Notes under the pieces: model-generated
Databases searched by the model: none
Seen by the model: only the letters and a program-made list of their open reading frames with translations
Told to the model about the DNA's origin: nothing
Shown here: piece by piece, positions 13,598 to 21,588 of the stretch
Layout: every line of letters starts with the position of its first letter
Position numbering within the stretch: the stretch's first letter is position 1
IMG/VR virus record: IMGVR_UViG_3300044825_000195
Span: 1-32,417 of that record
DNA length: 32,417 nucleotides
DNA from: a virus
Direction: 5' to 3' (one strand)
Made by a program: the position numbers and the translations under genes

Positions 13598-14158
13598 CTA
13601 ACCTTTCACGCCGTATAACGAAACACGAGAACCTGTTAGGAAGGTTGATGGGGAAAACACATTGATACTTGTTATCGAGTTTGTGTTTCTCCATACTGCC
13701 GAGTTAAGACCAATTCGGTTGGCTTGTGTTGAACCAGCAAAGGTTCTAATTGTTTTATTTTTTGTTGTAGAAAAGCTGTCTAGGATGTCAATAACTGCCA
13801 CGCCAAAGTTGCCTGTTGATTGTGATGACCCAGTGACACCATAAAAAAGATGTTGAGTTTCATTAGCAGCTCCAGCGGAACCTACTCCAGTTCCACTACC
13901 AGCCAAGTCGTGATAGGTGTAGTTTGCCCCAGTATCACCATTGAGTCTTACTTGACCAGCATTTGAAGCAGTAGTGTTTCTTAGAACTGCCCTAATCTGA
14001 AGGTGCTTATAGGTAGATGAGAAATTTCCTAAGTTGCTGAAAACAATAGAAGCCTGATTGGAACTTAGAATAAAGGACTCAATCAGCTCGTAGTCCGAAG
14101 CGGCAGCTCCCCCACCAGCCCCAGCAGCACTCAAAATACCTAACGGAAAGAGTGCCAT
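13598..14158 (-). CDS. tail appendage protein, paralogue 1
   Basis: 186 residues. After a Gly/Ala-rich start it has YELIESFILSSNQASIVFSN, TYKHLQIRAVLRN, VRLNGDTGANYTYHDL, then TKNKTIRTF and a final SRVSLYGV. These blocks match in order the two genes downstream, so a tandem triplication is likely. Phage proteins with this plan are usually annotated as minor tail or receptor-binding proteins. No catalytic motif seen. Confidence 0.65.
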   Translation of the reverse strand: MALFPLGILSAAGAGGGAAASDYELIESFILSSNQASIVFSNLGNFSSTYKHLQIRAVLRNTTASNAGQVRLNGDTGANYTYHDLAGSGTGVGSAGAANETQHLFYGVTGSSQSTGNFGVAVIDILDSFSTTKNKTIRTFAGSTQANRIGLNSAVWRNTNSITSINVFSPSTFLTGSRVSLYGVKG

Positions 14159-14160
14159 AA

Positions 14161-14550
14161 CTAAACCGCCGTTGCGTTACCAATAATGCGGTAAGAGTTT
14201 GTCCCTACGCATACAACGGAAACAGCGTCATAACGCTGACCAATGCGGTAAGCGGTTCCAGCGGTTCCTCGACCTGCAAGAGTAGTCGCAGTACCGTCGC
14301 GGGTAATCGTCACGGTTCCGGCTCCGTCTTGAAGAATGTCGATTCTCTCTCCGGCGATAAACGCAGTAGCCGTTCCAATCGTGACGGTCACGGCGGAAGA
14401 AGAAGTAAAGACTAGGGTTTCGTAGCGGTCGCCCGGTAGAACCGTATAGGCGTTAGCGGTAGAGCTTGCGAAAACTGCCTCGTTGGAGAGGTATAAATTG
14501 ACGTCTGCGGCAGCTAGGACTTCACCCGCTGTAAAGGTTTTTCTTGGCAT
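14161..14550 (-). CDS. tail tip / minor tail protein
   Basis: 129 residues starting MPRKTFTAGEVLAAADVN, a start common to many phage tail proteins that sit before fibre genes. The remainder is beta-rich (AVTVTIGTATAFIAG, AGTVTITRDGT). Preceded by ATAAGGAAAATA. Probably the collar that links the minor tail protein to the appendage proteins. Role inferred. Confidence 0.6.
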   Translation of the reverse strand: MPRKTFTAGEVLAAADVNLYLSNEAVFASSTANAYTVLPGDRYETLVFTSSSAVTVTIGTATAFIAGERIDILQDGAGTVTITRDGTATTLAGRGTAGTAYRIGQRYDAVSVVCVGTNSYRIIGNATAV

Positions 14551-14576
14551 TATTTTCCTTATGTCTTTCTTCTATT

Positions 14577-15824
14577 TTACTCGTAGGCTAGGCGGTCGTC
14601 GTCTAGGACACCCAGAACCGCGTCATTGAGGATAAAGATTGCGAAGTCTAGACGCTCGAGGCTAAAGGTTATGTTCTTGCTTGAGTTGTCCCAGCTATTG
14701 TTTATTCCGATAACTCGGCAGTATTGCTCAATAGCTGGCGGGATTTGAGAAGGTAAGTATTTGACTTGAACAATGTCGCCGATTTCAAGGTCAAGAACTA
14801 AGTCTTGCTTATCTGTCGGAATATTGTCTAGCGATACCGTGACAGTTTCAAAGCGGTATTGCGGTTCCGAGAATCGGGCAAGAAGGTAGTCGGATAGGAA
14901 TTGTAGGTCAGTAGGGTTTTGAACTAGAAGCCCGGACTTGTCGTACACACGAACGCCGTACAGGGCTTGACTATCTAGGTCTTCGGAGAACCCTGTATCT
15001 GGGATAGCTTCGTCGTTTTCTAGCAAGATACGGTTGTAAAGGTTTTCCGAACCGTAAACAATATTTACGTCAATAAACGGAACCGGGGTTAGAAGCGGGT
15101 CTACGGTTGTATTAGAGAAGACTACGTCGATAACGTTTGGAACGGAGTTTCTTTCTCTAAAGACTACATTTCCTTCCCGCGAAATAAAGAGAGTTCCGAA
15201 TTCGCTAGTTTCTACAAGCTGAAGATAACCAAGTGTCCCGGTTCCCTCGGCAACTACCGAATCAAGCATTAGGGTATTTCCCGCGTCGATTTCTCTTCTA
15301 TCGGACGGCCAGCTAACTTCAGGTAGGTCTAGAACACGATTGATTCTTGCTCCCGACAATTCGCTTGGTGGAACTAGTTCTTCTAAAGCCGAGTTTGTCA
15401 AAACGGAGAAGGCGTCAGATACCGAGATTTGAACAACGGATTTCTTGCCCGGTTCATATTGAATATCGAAGTCGTCGATAAAGCCGTTGAATACGGGGTA
15501 GCCTTTAGAGCTAATAACTACTTCACGACGTGGAATAAGCTGTCCAAAATACAAGCCGTTTTCGTAGAGCGGGTCAAATAGACGGTCGGAGTTATCTACG
15601 GTAATCGTTGCTATACCGGCGTCTATGCGGTCTAGGGCTTGGGATTTTCCTCTACGAACTGCGACGGAAACAAGACGGGAAGAAATGTCAAAAAGCTTTT
15701 CTCCGCCAAGTGTGTAATCGGTATTATCAAGAACACCTTTGATTGCGTCGTTTAGTCGAAAGGCGAACGGGTCATTCCCGCCTAAGTCAAGACCTAGTTC
15801 GACCTTCATAGCTGGAGCTGTCAT
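14577..15824 (-). CDS. minor tail protein (tail hub region)
   Basis: 415 residues, no enzymatic motif. Contains LVSVAVRRGKSQALDRIDAG and ATITVDNSDRLFDPLYENG, typical of actinophage minor tail proteins that follow the tape measure, then YPVFNGFIDDFDIQYEPGKK, a hub-like beta domain, and a C-terminal DIVQVKYLPSQ region. ATG 15824 overlaps the tape measure stop (TAATG). Likely a baseplate or tail-tip hub component. Confidence 0.75.
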   Translation of the reverse strand: MTAPAMKVELGLDLGGNDPFAFRLNDAIKGVLDNTDYTLGGEKLFDISSRLVSVAVRRGKSQALDRIDAGIATITVDNSDRLFDPLYENGLYFGQLIPRREVVISSKGYPVFNGFIDDFDIQYEPGKKSVVQISVSDAFSVLTNSALEELVPPSELSGARINRVLDLPEVSWPSDRREIDAGNTLMLDSVVAEGTGTLGYLQLVETSEFGTLFISREGNVVFRERNSVPNVIDVVFSNTTVDPLLTPVPFIDVNIVYGSENLYNRILLENDEAIPDTGFSEDLDSQALYGVRVYDKSGLLVQNPTDLQFLSDYLLARFSEPQYRFETVTVSLDNIPTDKQDLVLDLEIGDIVQVKYLPSQIPPAIEQYCRVIGINNSWDNSSKNITFSLERLDFAIFILNDAVLGVLDDDRLAYE

Positions 15825-18076
15825 TATGCTCCCTGCCAGACCGCGCCTGAAGTTCTTTCGTAAGCCTTGATTGCGTCTACGATTGCTTTACCGATAGTCG
15901 CTCCGGAACCAACTCCGCCTTCTACGTTTATGTTATATATGTTCTGCTGGGTTGGGTTGTTGAATCTAGACTGCGTTCCGGTCATACCTAGTTCGGAACC
16001 GAGAGTCTGAATTTCTCCGAAGCCCGTGTTGATTCTTGCTAACGCGTCTGCTCCGCCAGCGACTAGCCCCGCTGCTAGGCGTGCGCCCGCTACTGGACCA
16101 GCTTGAATAACTTGCTGAAGAAGCGCAGGGTCTAGTCCCATTGTTGAAAGCTTTGTAATGTTTGCGGAGAAAGCTCGAACCCGGGTTAGTAGCTTATCCA
16201 TATTACGGATAATTGAATCGGTCGAACCACCTAATTCCGGAAGGCTAAATGCTCCGACAATCGCGTCCTTGATTCGCGCGAATGTGCTAGTCACGGAATC
16301 AGCGAATGACTTATAGATTCTTTCACGTTCGTCAGCTGCTGCTTTTTCTGCGTCGATAACGGCTTGGCGTTGTCTATCTGCTTCGTCCTGCTCCGCTTTT
16401 ATTTGAGCATTACGCGCTTGGGTTGCTGCTTCTATCTGGGCAATCTCCGCTTTACCTGCGGCAGTTCTGTTGAAACGGGTTTGAACAGCAGCAGCTTTTC
16501 CGGGCTTACTTAGATTAGTAAATAGCTTTTGGAATTGCTTTTTGTTTTGAACACTTGATAGAGCTAGTTGTGCTGCGCCTTCGGAAAGGTTCAATCCGAT
16601 AAGTTTGTTCTGTCTTATTTGCTCAAGTTCGTTGCGTCTTAGAGTTTGTTCGAAAGTCGCAGCCCTTGTTGGAGAGCTACCGCCACCAGTATTTTGAGTA
16701 TTGCCAAGAAGGGAAGCAGCGTATCTTTCCATCCCGCTTTGTCTAAATTGAACGTCGAGTCTATTTCTACGCTCTCCGGCGTCCATATAACCGGATATGT
16801 CTGGCTTCTTCGTTTCGCCGTTGAAGTCCCTTTGAGCAGCAACTGCTCCAAGAATTGCCTTTGTAATGTTTTGCCATAGGGTAGCAACCGGGCTTAGTTT
16901 TGCTGTTGCTCCGCTAATAGCAATAACTTCGGTATCAAATTTAGAAAGTTCGACATTACTATTTTTGATTATGTCTTTTAGTCTGCGATACTCGTCAATA
17001 ACCGAACCGACTGCGACAGTCACGCCACCCAAGAAAAGCGCGTTTCTTAGAAGTCCGACTGCTCTAGTCGTTGTTGTAGCAACGGTTCCGGTTTGCTGAA
17101 GAAGCGTGTTAGTAAATGCTGCTACCGCATTGTAAAGTCCTTGCGCTACTTTGAGAGTATTGTAAGCGGTATTTAGAGCGAATAGCGCAACAGATACCCT
17201 AATAATTGTTTCAGCGTTGCGAAGAAAGAACCCAGCTAAATCAATAAGAGTTTTGGCTAGTGCTTTCCAATCGACGGAGTTTACTGCGTCGCGTAGATTT
17301 GAACCAATCTCCGGAGCCATTTCGCGCAAGCCGTCCATAAGACTTCTTAGGGCTGGCATAACGATTATGCCAATTTCTTCGCTTAGGTTCTCTAGCTCGA
17401 TTCCTAGAAGTTCAACTTGTCCGGCGAAGGTTTGCGCGTATGCTTGGGCAGAGCCTCCGAATTGCGATTGAAGCTCCGCAAGAATAATCTTCTGTGCGCC
17501 AAGAAGGTCGCCGGATTCGGTAAGAGCCTTTATCTGCTCACGCTGTTGCGCGGTAAATTGAATACCAACTCGGCTTAGGGCAGAAAGTCCTTTTACCGGG
17601 TCGTTCAACGCCTTACCTAGACGAATAGCTTCGGTGCTTGCGTCGGTTCCCATAGCACGGGCAACGTCTAGAGTTGCTGCTAAGGTCTGGTCGAATACGT
17701 CGTTATTTTTGCCAGCTTGGTTCTGAATGTTCTTGAAGGTAAGAAGAAGGTTCGCGCCTGATTGAATTGCTTCATCGTCTACTGCGGTCTGGCGACTAAG
17801 TTTCTCGGAAAGATTGGCGATTTGTTGCGCAGTTCCGTTAGCCGTAGTCCCGGTAGACCTAAGAACAGCTTCGGTCTGGGACATAATTCTTTGAGCTTCG
17901 GCTGCGGCTTGAACGCTCTTACTTAGACCAAGAGCAACCGCTCCAATACCAACTCCGGCGATTGCCGCATTACGACCTAGATTTTGGAAGTTTCCGCGAA
18001 TCTTATTTAGTTGGTATTGTGCTGCCTTTAGACCTTTCGAGTCAAAGACGGTAATAATCGGTATTCTGACTGCCAT
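15824..18076 (-). CDS. tail tape measure protein
   Basis: 750 residues, the longest protein in the window. Its N-terminal half has the phage tape-measure core (NLGRNAAIAGVGIGAVALGL, QTAVDDEAIQSGANLLLTF, LGKALNDPVKGLSALSRVG), then hydrophobic segments near residues 290-350 and a long Ala/Glu helix region. The end NINVEGGVGSGATIGKAIVD is a typical closing block. By length the tail would be roughly 110 nm if the usual 1.5 Angstrom per residue applies. Encoded after the tail chaperones as expected. Confidence 0.9.
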   Translation of the reverse strand: MAVRIPIITVFDSKGLKAAQYQLNKIRGNFQNLGRNAAIAGVGIGAVALGLSKSVQAAAEAQRIMSQTEAVLRSTGTTANGTAQQIANLSEKLSRQTAVDDEAIQSGANLLLTFKNIQNQAGKNNDVFDQTLAATLDVARAMGTDASTEAIRLGKALNDPVKGLSALSRVGIQFTAQQREQIKALTESGDLLGAQKIILAELQSQFGGSAQAYAQTFAGQVELLGIELENLSEEIGIIVMPALRSLMDGLREMAPEIGSNLRDAVNSVDWKALAKTLIDLAGFFLRNAETIIRVSVALFALNTAYNTLKVAQGLYNAVAAFTNTLLQQTGTVATTTTRAVGLLRNALFLGGVTVAVGSVIDEYRRLKDIIKNSNVELSKFDTEVIAISGATAKLSPVATLWQNITKAILGAVAAQRDFNGETKKPDISGYMDAGERRNRLDVQFRQSGMERYAASLLGNTQNTGGGSSPTRAATFEQTLRRNELEQIRQNKLIGLNLSEGAAQLALSSVQNKKQFQKLFTNLSKPGKAAAVQTRFNRTAAGKAEIAQIEAATQARNAQIKAEQDEADRQRQAVIDAEKAAADERERIYKSFADSVTSTFARIKDAIVGAFSLPELGGSTDSIIRNMDKLLTRVRAFSANITKLSTMGLDPALLQQVIQAGPVAGARLAAGLVAGGADALARINTGFGEIQTLGSELGMTGTQSRFNNPTQQNIYNINVEGGVGSGATIGKAIVDAIKAYERTSGAVWQGA

Positions 18077-18588
18077 TACATTACCCTTAGTTTCACGTTA
18101 GCTTTTTCTGCGTACTTATCAAGAATTCTTTTTACGCCGTCTTCTACGTTTTGTTCTTTCTTTTCAAAGCCCTTGTAGACATAGCGCGACGGACTTACAG
18201 CAAGCTTAGAAATCATAGAGCGACCACGTGCGCTTCTCCCGCCCTGACCACGACCTGCCATATCGACAATCTCAAAACCAATTCCGTCTTTTGGCGGAGT
18301 TGTCACGATTGTAATTAGAGAAGCTTCGTTGCTTCTTAGGCTTCTACGAGGAGGCTTGAAAACTGGAACAACTTTAGGAATCCGATAGCTAGTGCGTCCG
18401 TTATGACTCATAAATCCGGAGAGCGGAGCAACTGCGGGGATTTGTGAGCGGATAGAAGAAGTAGCGGCATTTAGCCCCGGGTCATTCTTGATATCGGAAC
18501 GAAGCTCTTTTATTGCTTCAGGCTCGATTCGGCGAAGAATGTTTATCGTATCTTGAACGCCCTCGACGTCAATTCTTACGCTTGCCAT
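18076..18588 (-). CDS. tail completion-like protein (HK97 gp10 type?)
   Basis: 170 basic residues: VRIDVEGVQDTINILRRIEP at the start and PSRYVYKGFEKKEQNVED, then VKRILDKYAEK at the end, resembling HK97 gp10 / minor capsid proteins. Such genes usually lie between connector and tail terminator; here it lies between the chaperones and the tape measure. It has its own upstream region with a terminator and a conserved motif. The assignment is weak. Confidence 0.45.
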   Translation of the reverse strand: MASVRIDVEGVQDTINILRRIEPEAIKELRSDIKNDPGLNAATSSIRSQIPAVAPLSGFMSHNGRTSYRIPKVVPVFKPPRRSLRSNEASLITIVTTPPKDGIGFEIVDMAGRGQGGRSARGRSMISKLAVSPSRYVYKGFEKKEQNVEDGVKRILDKYAEKANVKLRVM

Positions 18589-18602
18589 TACTCACCTCTT
18601 AT

Positions 18603-18612
18603 CTATTCTACT
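18603..18612 (-). promoter_or_regulatory. AGTAGAATAG motif, copy 1
   Basis: Minus-strand AGTAGAATAG, which contains TAGAAT, a near-consensus -10. It lies 15 bases before the gene starting at 18588 and just after a terminator hairpin. The same ten bases recur at 24121 and 28121, each upstream of a structural gene. No clear -35. Candidate late promoter. Confidence 0.4.
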
Positions 18613-18619
18613 GAAACCA

Positions 18620-18647
18620 AATAAAGAAGCCCCTGCCGAAGCAGGGG
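18620..18647 (-). terminator. terminator after tail chaperones
   Basis: Perfect 7-base stem CCCCTGC / GCAGGGG with a TTCG loop, followed on the minus strand by CTTCTTTATTT. It lies right after the stop of the frameshifted chaperone frame and before the 18588 gene. Confidence 0.75.
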
Positions 18648-18653
18648 ACTTCC

Positions 18654-19057
18654 TTATCGCGGTGGAAGGTTCTTAGCGATTAGCCACCTGTTCATTGTCC
18701 AAAGCATTCGGTCGGATTGCTCGAGTAAGACACTCGGAGGAATTCCCGACTCGACCGCTAGGGAAGCTATGAACCAATGAGCGGAGCTATCGCCTAGTCC
18801 CGTTATTCCTGAACTTTTGGGTCGTCAGAAGTTCCAATCGAATCGACTAGCTCTAGCCACGCTTCATATTCTTTGTCTGTTTGCTTCCTGCGCTTTTCTG
18901 AATGCCAAGCGAGAAATAACAACCAGCCGATTCTTGGGTCGTCTAGTTTTGCGATTGAAACGTTGAACTTGTCTTCGAAAGCCACCATATCGGCTGCCGA
19001 TACAAGAACGTCCTTGTGTGTTCCGTCTGCGAATTCAATGCGTAGGGTAAGTTTCAT
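18654..19057 (-). CDS. tail assembly chaperone, -1 frameshift product (gpGT-like)
   Basis: A 134-residue fusion made when ribosomes slip back one base on CCCAAAA (18821-18815). The first 81 residues equal the short chaperone; 53 more follow in the -1 frame, containing SSAHWFIASLAVESGI and SDRMLWTMNRWLIAKN, a block typical of the second tail-chaperone frame in actinophages. The -1 frame has no good start codon of its own, which supports expression by slippage. The product coats the tape measure during tail assembly and is absent from virions. The stop is followed at once by a terminator. Confidence 0.8.
18803..19057 (-). CDS. tail assembly chaperone, short form (gpG-like)
   Basis: 84 residues, MKLTLRIEFADGTHKDVLVS then FEDKFNVSIAKLDDPR and LLFLAWHSEKRRK, a pattern of actinophage tail chaperones. 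Encoded between the tail tube gene and the tape measure region, the invariant place for G/GT genes. AAGGA lies six bases before the ATG. The zero frame stops with TAA four codons after the slippery site. Confidence 0.8.
   Translation of the reverse strand: MKLTLRIEFADGTHKDVLVSAADMVAFEDKFNVSIAKLDDPRIGWLLFLAWHSEKRRKQTDKEYEAWLELVDSIGTSDDPKVQE
18815..18821 (-). other. slippery heptamer CCCAAAA
   Basis: Minus strand C-CCA-AAA in the chaperone frame fits the X-XXY-YYZ rule for -1 slippage: both tRNAs can re-pair as CCC-AAA. It lies four codons before the zero-frame stop, and the -1 frame stays open for 53 codons. Confidence 0.8.
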
Positions 19058-19066
19058 TCTTTATCC

Positions 19067-19477
19067 TTATGCGGTTGCGAAGGTGACGGAACCAGAAGTT
19101 GGGTAAGAAACCGAGAAAGTCGCAAGGTCGCCAACTGCTCCGGCTACTGGAGATACACTGTTTACAAGAACAGTCGCAGTCCAAGCTGGGTTAGTTGCGG
19201 AAGTTGCGGTTCCGTTTGGGTTGATTACTACGGTAGCAAGAGTTCCAACAAGTGGGTTTAGAACTGTGTTGATTTCACCAGCTGCGTATCCAGAGTGGAA
19301 GTCTAGTGATACTGTTCCAGACTTTAGCCCACCAATGATTTCGGTCCAGCCGTTGCTTCCGAAGCTTGTCACGTCTACGTCGGTAGAAGTTAGCTCTAGA
19401 GTTGCGGCAGCAACAGAAGTCGAAACGTTAGTTCCGTTGATTGTGACCTTTGGGTTTGTGACTACATATTTTGGCAT
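19067..19477 (-). CDS. major tail (tube) protein
   Basis: 136 residues, almost all beta strand, with VTINGTNVSTSVAAATLEL, VDVTSFGSNGWTEIIGGLKS and SVSLDF-like repeats such as GTVSLDFHSGYAAGE. DVTSFG followed by a Gly-rich hairpin and alternating strands is typical of phage tube proteins. It lies directly before the chaperone gene. Start ATG with AGGAG eleven bases upstream. A small tube protein without an extra Ig-like domain. Confidence 0.8.
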   Translation of the reverse strand: MPKYVVTNPKVTINGTNVSTSVAAATLELTSTDVDVTSFGSNGWTEIIGGLKSGTVSLDFHSGYAAGEINTVLNPLVGTLATVVINPNGTATSATNPAWTATVLVNSVSPVAGAVGDLATFSVSYPTSGSVTFATA

Positions 19478-19508
19478 TTGTTTTTGTTCTCCTATTTTCC
19501 TAGCGGTT

Positions 19509-19916
19509 TTATTGTGCGTATACTACGACGTTGAATTCGGCAGCTAGGTAGGTAATCTCGCCAATAACAATAGAGCCGTAATTGCGCATATCGGTCACCC
19601 GGAGGGAATCACATCTCCCACCAAGCGTCCTGTCTAATTCTATCGCAAGCTTTACCGATGAAGTCCCGGCAGGCGTCACGTAAGAATCAAGTAGTCTTTG
19701 TGCGTTTCTTTCCCCGACTCTACCAACGACACAAGTAATTACGAAGTTGTATTCGTCTAGACCGCGCGAACCCGCTTTGTCATAATTGACGTTAGCAACA
19801 TTGATAATTGCTACTGGGGGAGAGATTGTGTCCGGGGTTTCGGTAGTAGTCCTAAGCCCGGAGATAGTAGCTAGAGAGTTAGCAAGCCCAGTCCGTAGGT
19901 CTGTAATCGAAGCCAT
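19509..19916 (-). CDS. tail terminator-like protein
   Basis: 135 residues: SITDLRTGLANSLATISGLR as the first helix, then strands PVAIINVANVNYDKAG, EYNFVITCVVGRVGERNAQR and a closing YLAAEFNVVVYAQ. This alpha-beta pattern, and the place between connector and tube genes, fit the lambda gpU / HK97 gp10-gp11-like tail terminator. ATG overlaps the upstream stop (TAATG). Confidence 0.65.
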   Translation of the reverse strand: MASITDLRTGLANSLATISGLRTTTETPDTISPPVAIINVANVNYDKAGSRGLDEYNFVITCVVGRVGERNAQRLLDSYVTPAGTSSVKLAIELDRTLGGRCDSLRVTDMRNYGSIVIGEITYLAAEFNVVVYAQ

Positions 19917-20512
19917 TAGGCGAATCTAACTTTTCTATAAGGTTCGATTAGTTGCTTTACGTCCGGGTCAAGCTGGGTTCCAACACGAACCGCGCCCATT
20001 TCTCCGAAGCCAGCGATTCCAAGCGGGGAGTCGTTTCTCTTGAAAATTCTTGAAGCTTGAATAACGGTTGCTTGCTTTACCGCCGTAGGAACCGCAGACC
20101 AGCCCCAGACGCCCGTAATTCTTACGGTTGCCTCTCCGTCTAAGTAGTTGAATAAAAAGTCGTCTATCGCCCGTATACGGGTTGCTGGGTACCCTGTAAG
20201 ACCGTCTACTACTCCGTTTAGTGGCTCTAGCTGGTAATCCTTAGAAGCCCAAGTAGTTCCGAAGTTGTCGCCGTCCGATGTCTGAAGGATAGTAATTGAA
20301 ACTAGGTCGTCAATTTCGGTAATGTAAGAATCCTGCGGAGTAAATAAACGGGTCGCAGTTCCGGCGTTATAGAAATAACGCTGTGTATAACTATCGACCA
20401 AGCGCGACGCGGATTCAACCGCAAGTTCCAACATAGCGTCGTCTACGTTGTCAGTAATTCGTGCGGAAGCTTTTACGTCTGCTAAAGAGCAATATCCATT
20501 AGTGATAGCCAA
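19916..20512 (-). CDS. head-tail connector protein
   Basis: 198 residues. The N-terminal helices LADVKASARITDNVDDAMLE and VESASRLVDSYTQRYFY resemble the HK97 gp6 / phage connector start, then beta strands and a C-terminal LDPDVKQLIEPYRKVRFA. It should form the ring that closes the portal. Start is TTG with AAAGGA seven bases upstream. First gene after the inserted sugar genes, so the head-to-tail order is broken only by that cassette. Confidence 0.75.
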   Translation of the reverse strand: MAITNGYCSLADVKASARITDNVDDAMLELAVESASRLVDSYTQRYFYNAGTATRLFTPQDSYITEIDDLVSITILQTSDGDNFGTTWASKDYQLEPLNGVVDGLTGYPATRIRAIDDFLFNYLDGEATVRITGVWGWSAVPTAVKQATVIQASRIFKRNDSPLGIAGFGEMGAVRVGTQLDPDVKQLIEPYRKVRFA

Positions 20513-20533
20513 GTTAGATTCCTTTGTTCCCTT

Positions 20534-20953
20534 CTATCTTACCAGCCGGGCTTTTATAGCAGTCGAGCTAATCCCCCGAGTATAGGGAATGTAGCATAAT
20601 CCAATTCCCCTTTCATCTAGCCAGTCTTGGGTAAATCCCATTTGAGCGTGGTAATCGCGTCTAGCCCAATCTGAACCGACAACTATTAGGTCGGGCATAA
20701 TCATCTCAATAGCAGGAGTAGAGTCTTCTCCACCGAAGTTTGGGATTACGTCGGATACCCAACGACAACTTCTAAGGACAGCTTCTCTATCGGTATAGCT
20801 AATAATCGGCGGTTTGCCTTTATAGGCGTGTATAAATTCGTCAGTATTTAGGCTAACGATTACTTCTCCAAGCTCCGCGCAACGAGCTAGGAAATTTGCG
20901 TGTCCGGAATGAAAGAGGTCAAACGTGCCTCCGGTATAAACGGTCAATCCCAA
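20534..20953 (-). CDS. cytidylyltransferase-like nucleotidyltransferase
   Basis: 139 residues: GGTFDLFHSGHANFL has the HxGH nucleotidyltransferase motif (His15, His18), VSLNTDEF follows as in glycerol-phosphate or RfaE-type enzymes, and RGISSTAIKARL is the closing ISST motif. The family activates a sugar or polyol phosphate with CTP or ATP. Encoded directly after two glycosyltransferases and overlapping the GT-A gene, it may make an activated donor for them. Start is TTG at 20953 with AGAAGGG seven bases before it. Confidence 0.85.
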   Translation of the reverse strand: MGLTVYTGGTFDLFHSGHANFLARCAELGEVIVSLNTDEFIHAYKGKPPIISYTDREAVLRSCRWVSDVIPNFGGEDSTPAIEMIMPDLIVVGSDWARRDYHAQMGFTQDWLDERGIGLCYIPYTRGISSTAIKARLVR

Positions 20954-21588
20954 CGGTTAGCCCTTCTTATCGTCAAGTCCCAGTAGCCAGCAGAAAAGTC
21001 GTCCTCGATTACTTTCTTATCTAGTAGCTTTCGGTTCGCTTCATAGGTTCGATTGTTTTCTTTTGTCTTGTTGCTTAGGCTTGACGAATTTTCGTGATGA
21101 ACCTTAGCTTCTAGTCTTTGAATCCTTACGCCAGCTTTTTCCATTCTGCGGTGAAGGTCGTTATCGTCAAAGTAGAGAGGATAAAAGCGTTCGTCATAAA
21201 GCCCTGCTTTAGCTATCGCGCCTTCTCCAAATACTACGCACGACCAATCGGGAACTATGTCTACGAAATTGAGAGCGTCAGGGTCGGACTCGGTAGCAAT
21301 TATTTCTAAGGCTCCTGATTCAAACCAAGCGTCGTCATTTACCAAAACCCAATAAGGAGCGTAAGGCGTCGATTTGATTATGAGGTTCCAAGCACCGACT
21401 AGACCTAATCCGAACGGAATACGGATAAGCCAAATATTCTTTACTTGCTCCGGCTTCTTAGGTTCCCAAGAACTAGTTCCAGAATTATCTACAATTACTA
21501 GGTGTTCAACCGGATAATCGATTGAGTTCAAAAGTCGGTTAGCTTTATCGAACTGACTATAAACCGCGAACCCAAGAACGGGAATCAT
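20944..21588 (-). CDS. GT-A glycosyltransferase (family 2 type)
   Basis: 214 residues: VLGFAVYSQFDKANRLLNSI, HLVIVDNSGTSS, then VLVNDDAWFE, which gives the Asp-rich metal motif, and YFDDNDLHRRMEKAG for the catalytic acidic region. This matches family 2-like transferases that add a sugar from a nucleotide donor. ATG overlaps the stop of the GT-B gene. Substrate unknown; capsid or tail protein or the host surface are possible targets. Confidence 0.85.
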   Translation of the reverse strand: MIPVLGFAVYSQFDKANRLLNSIDYPVEHLVIVDNSGTSSWEPKKPEQVKNIWLIRIPFGLGLVGAWNLIIKSTPYAPYWVLVNDDAWFESGALEIIATESDPDALNFVDIVPDWSCVVFGEGAIAKAGLYDERFYPLYFDDNDLHRRMEKAGVRIQRLEAKVHHENSSSLSNKTKENNRTYEANRKLLDKKVIEDDFSAGYWDLTIRRANRWD

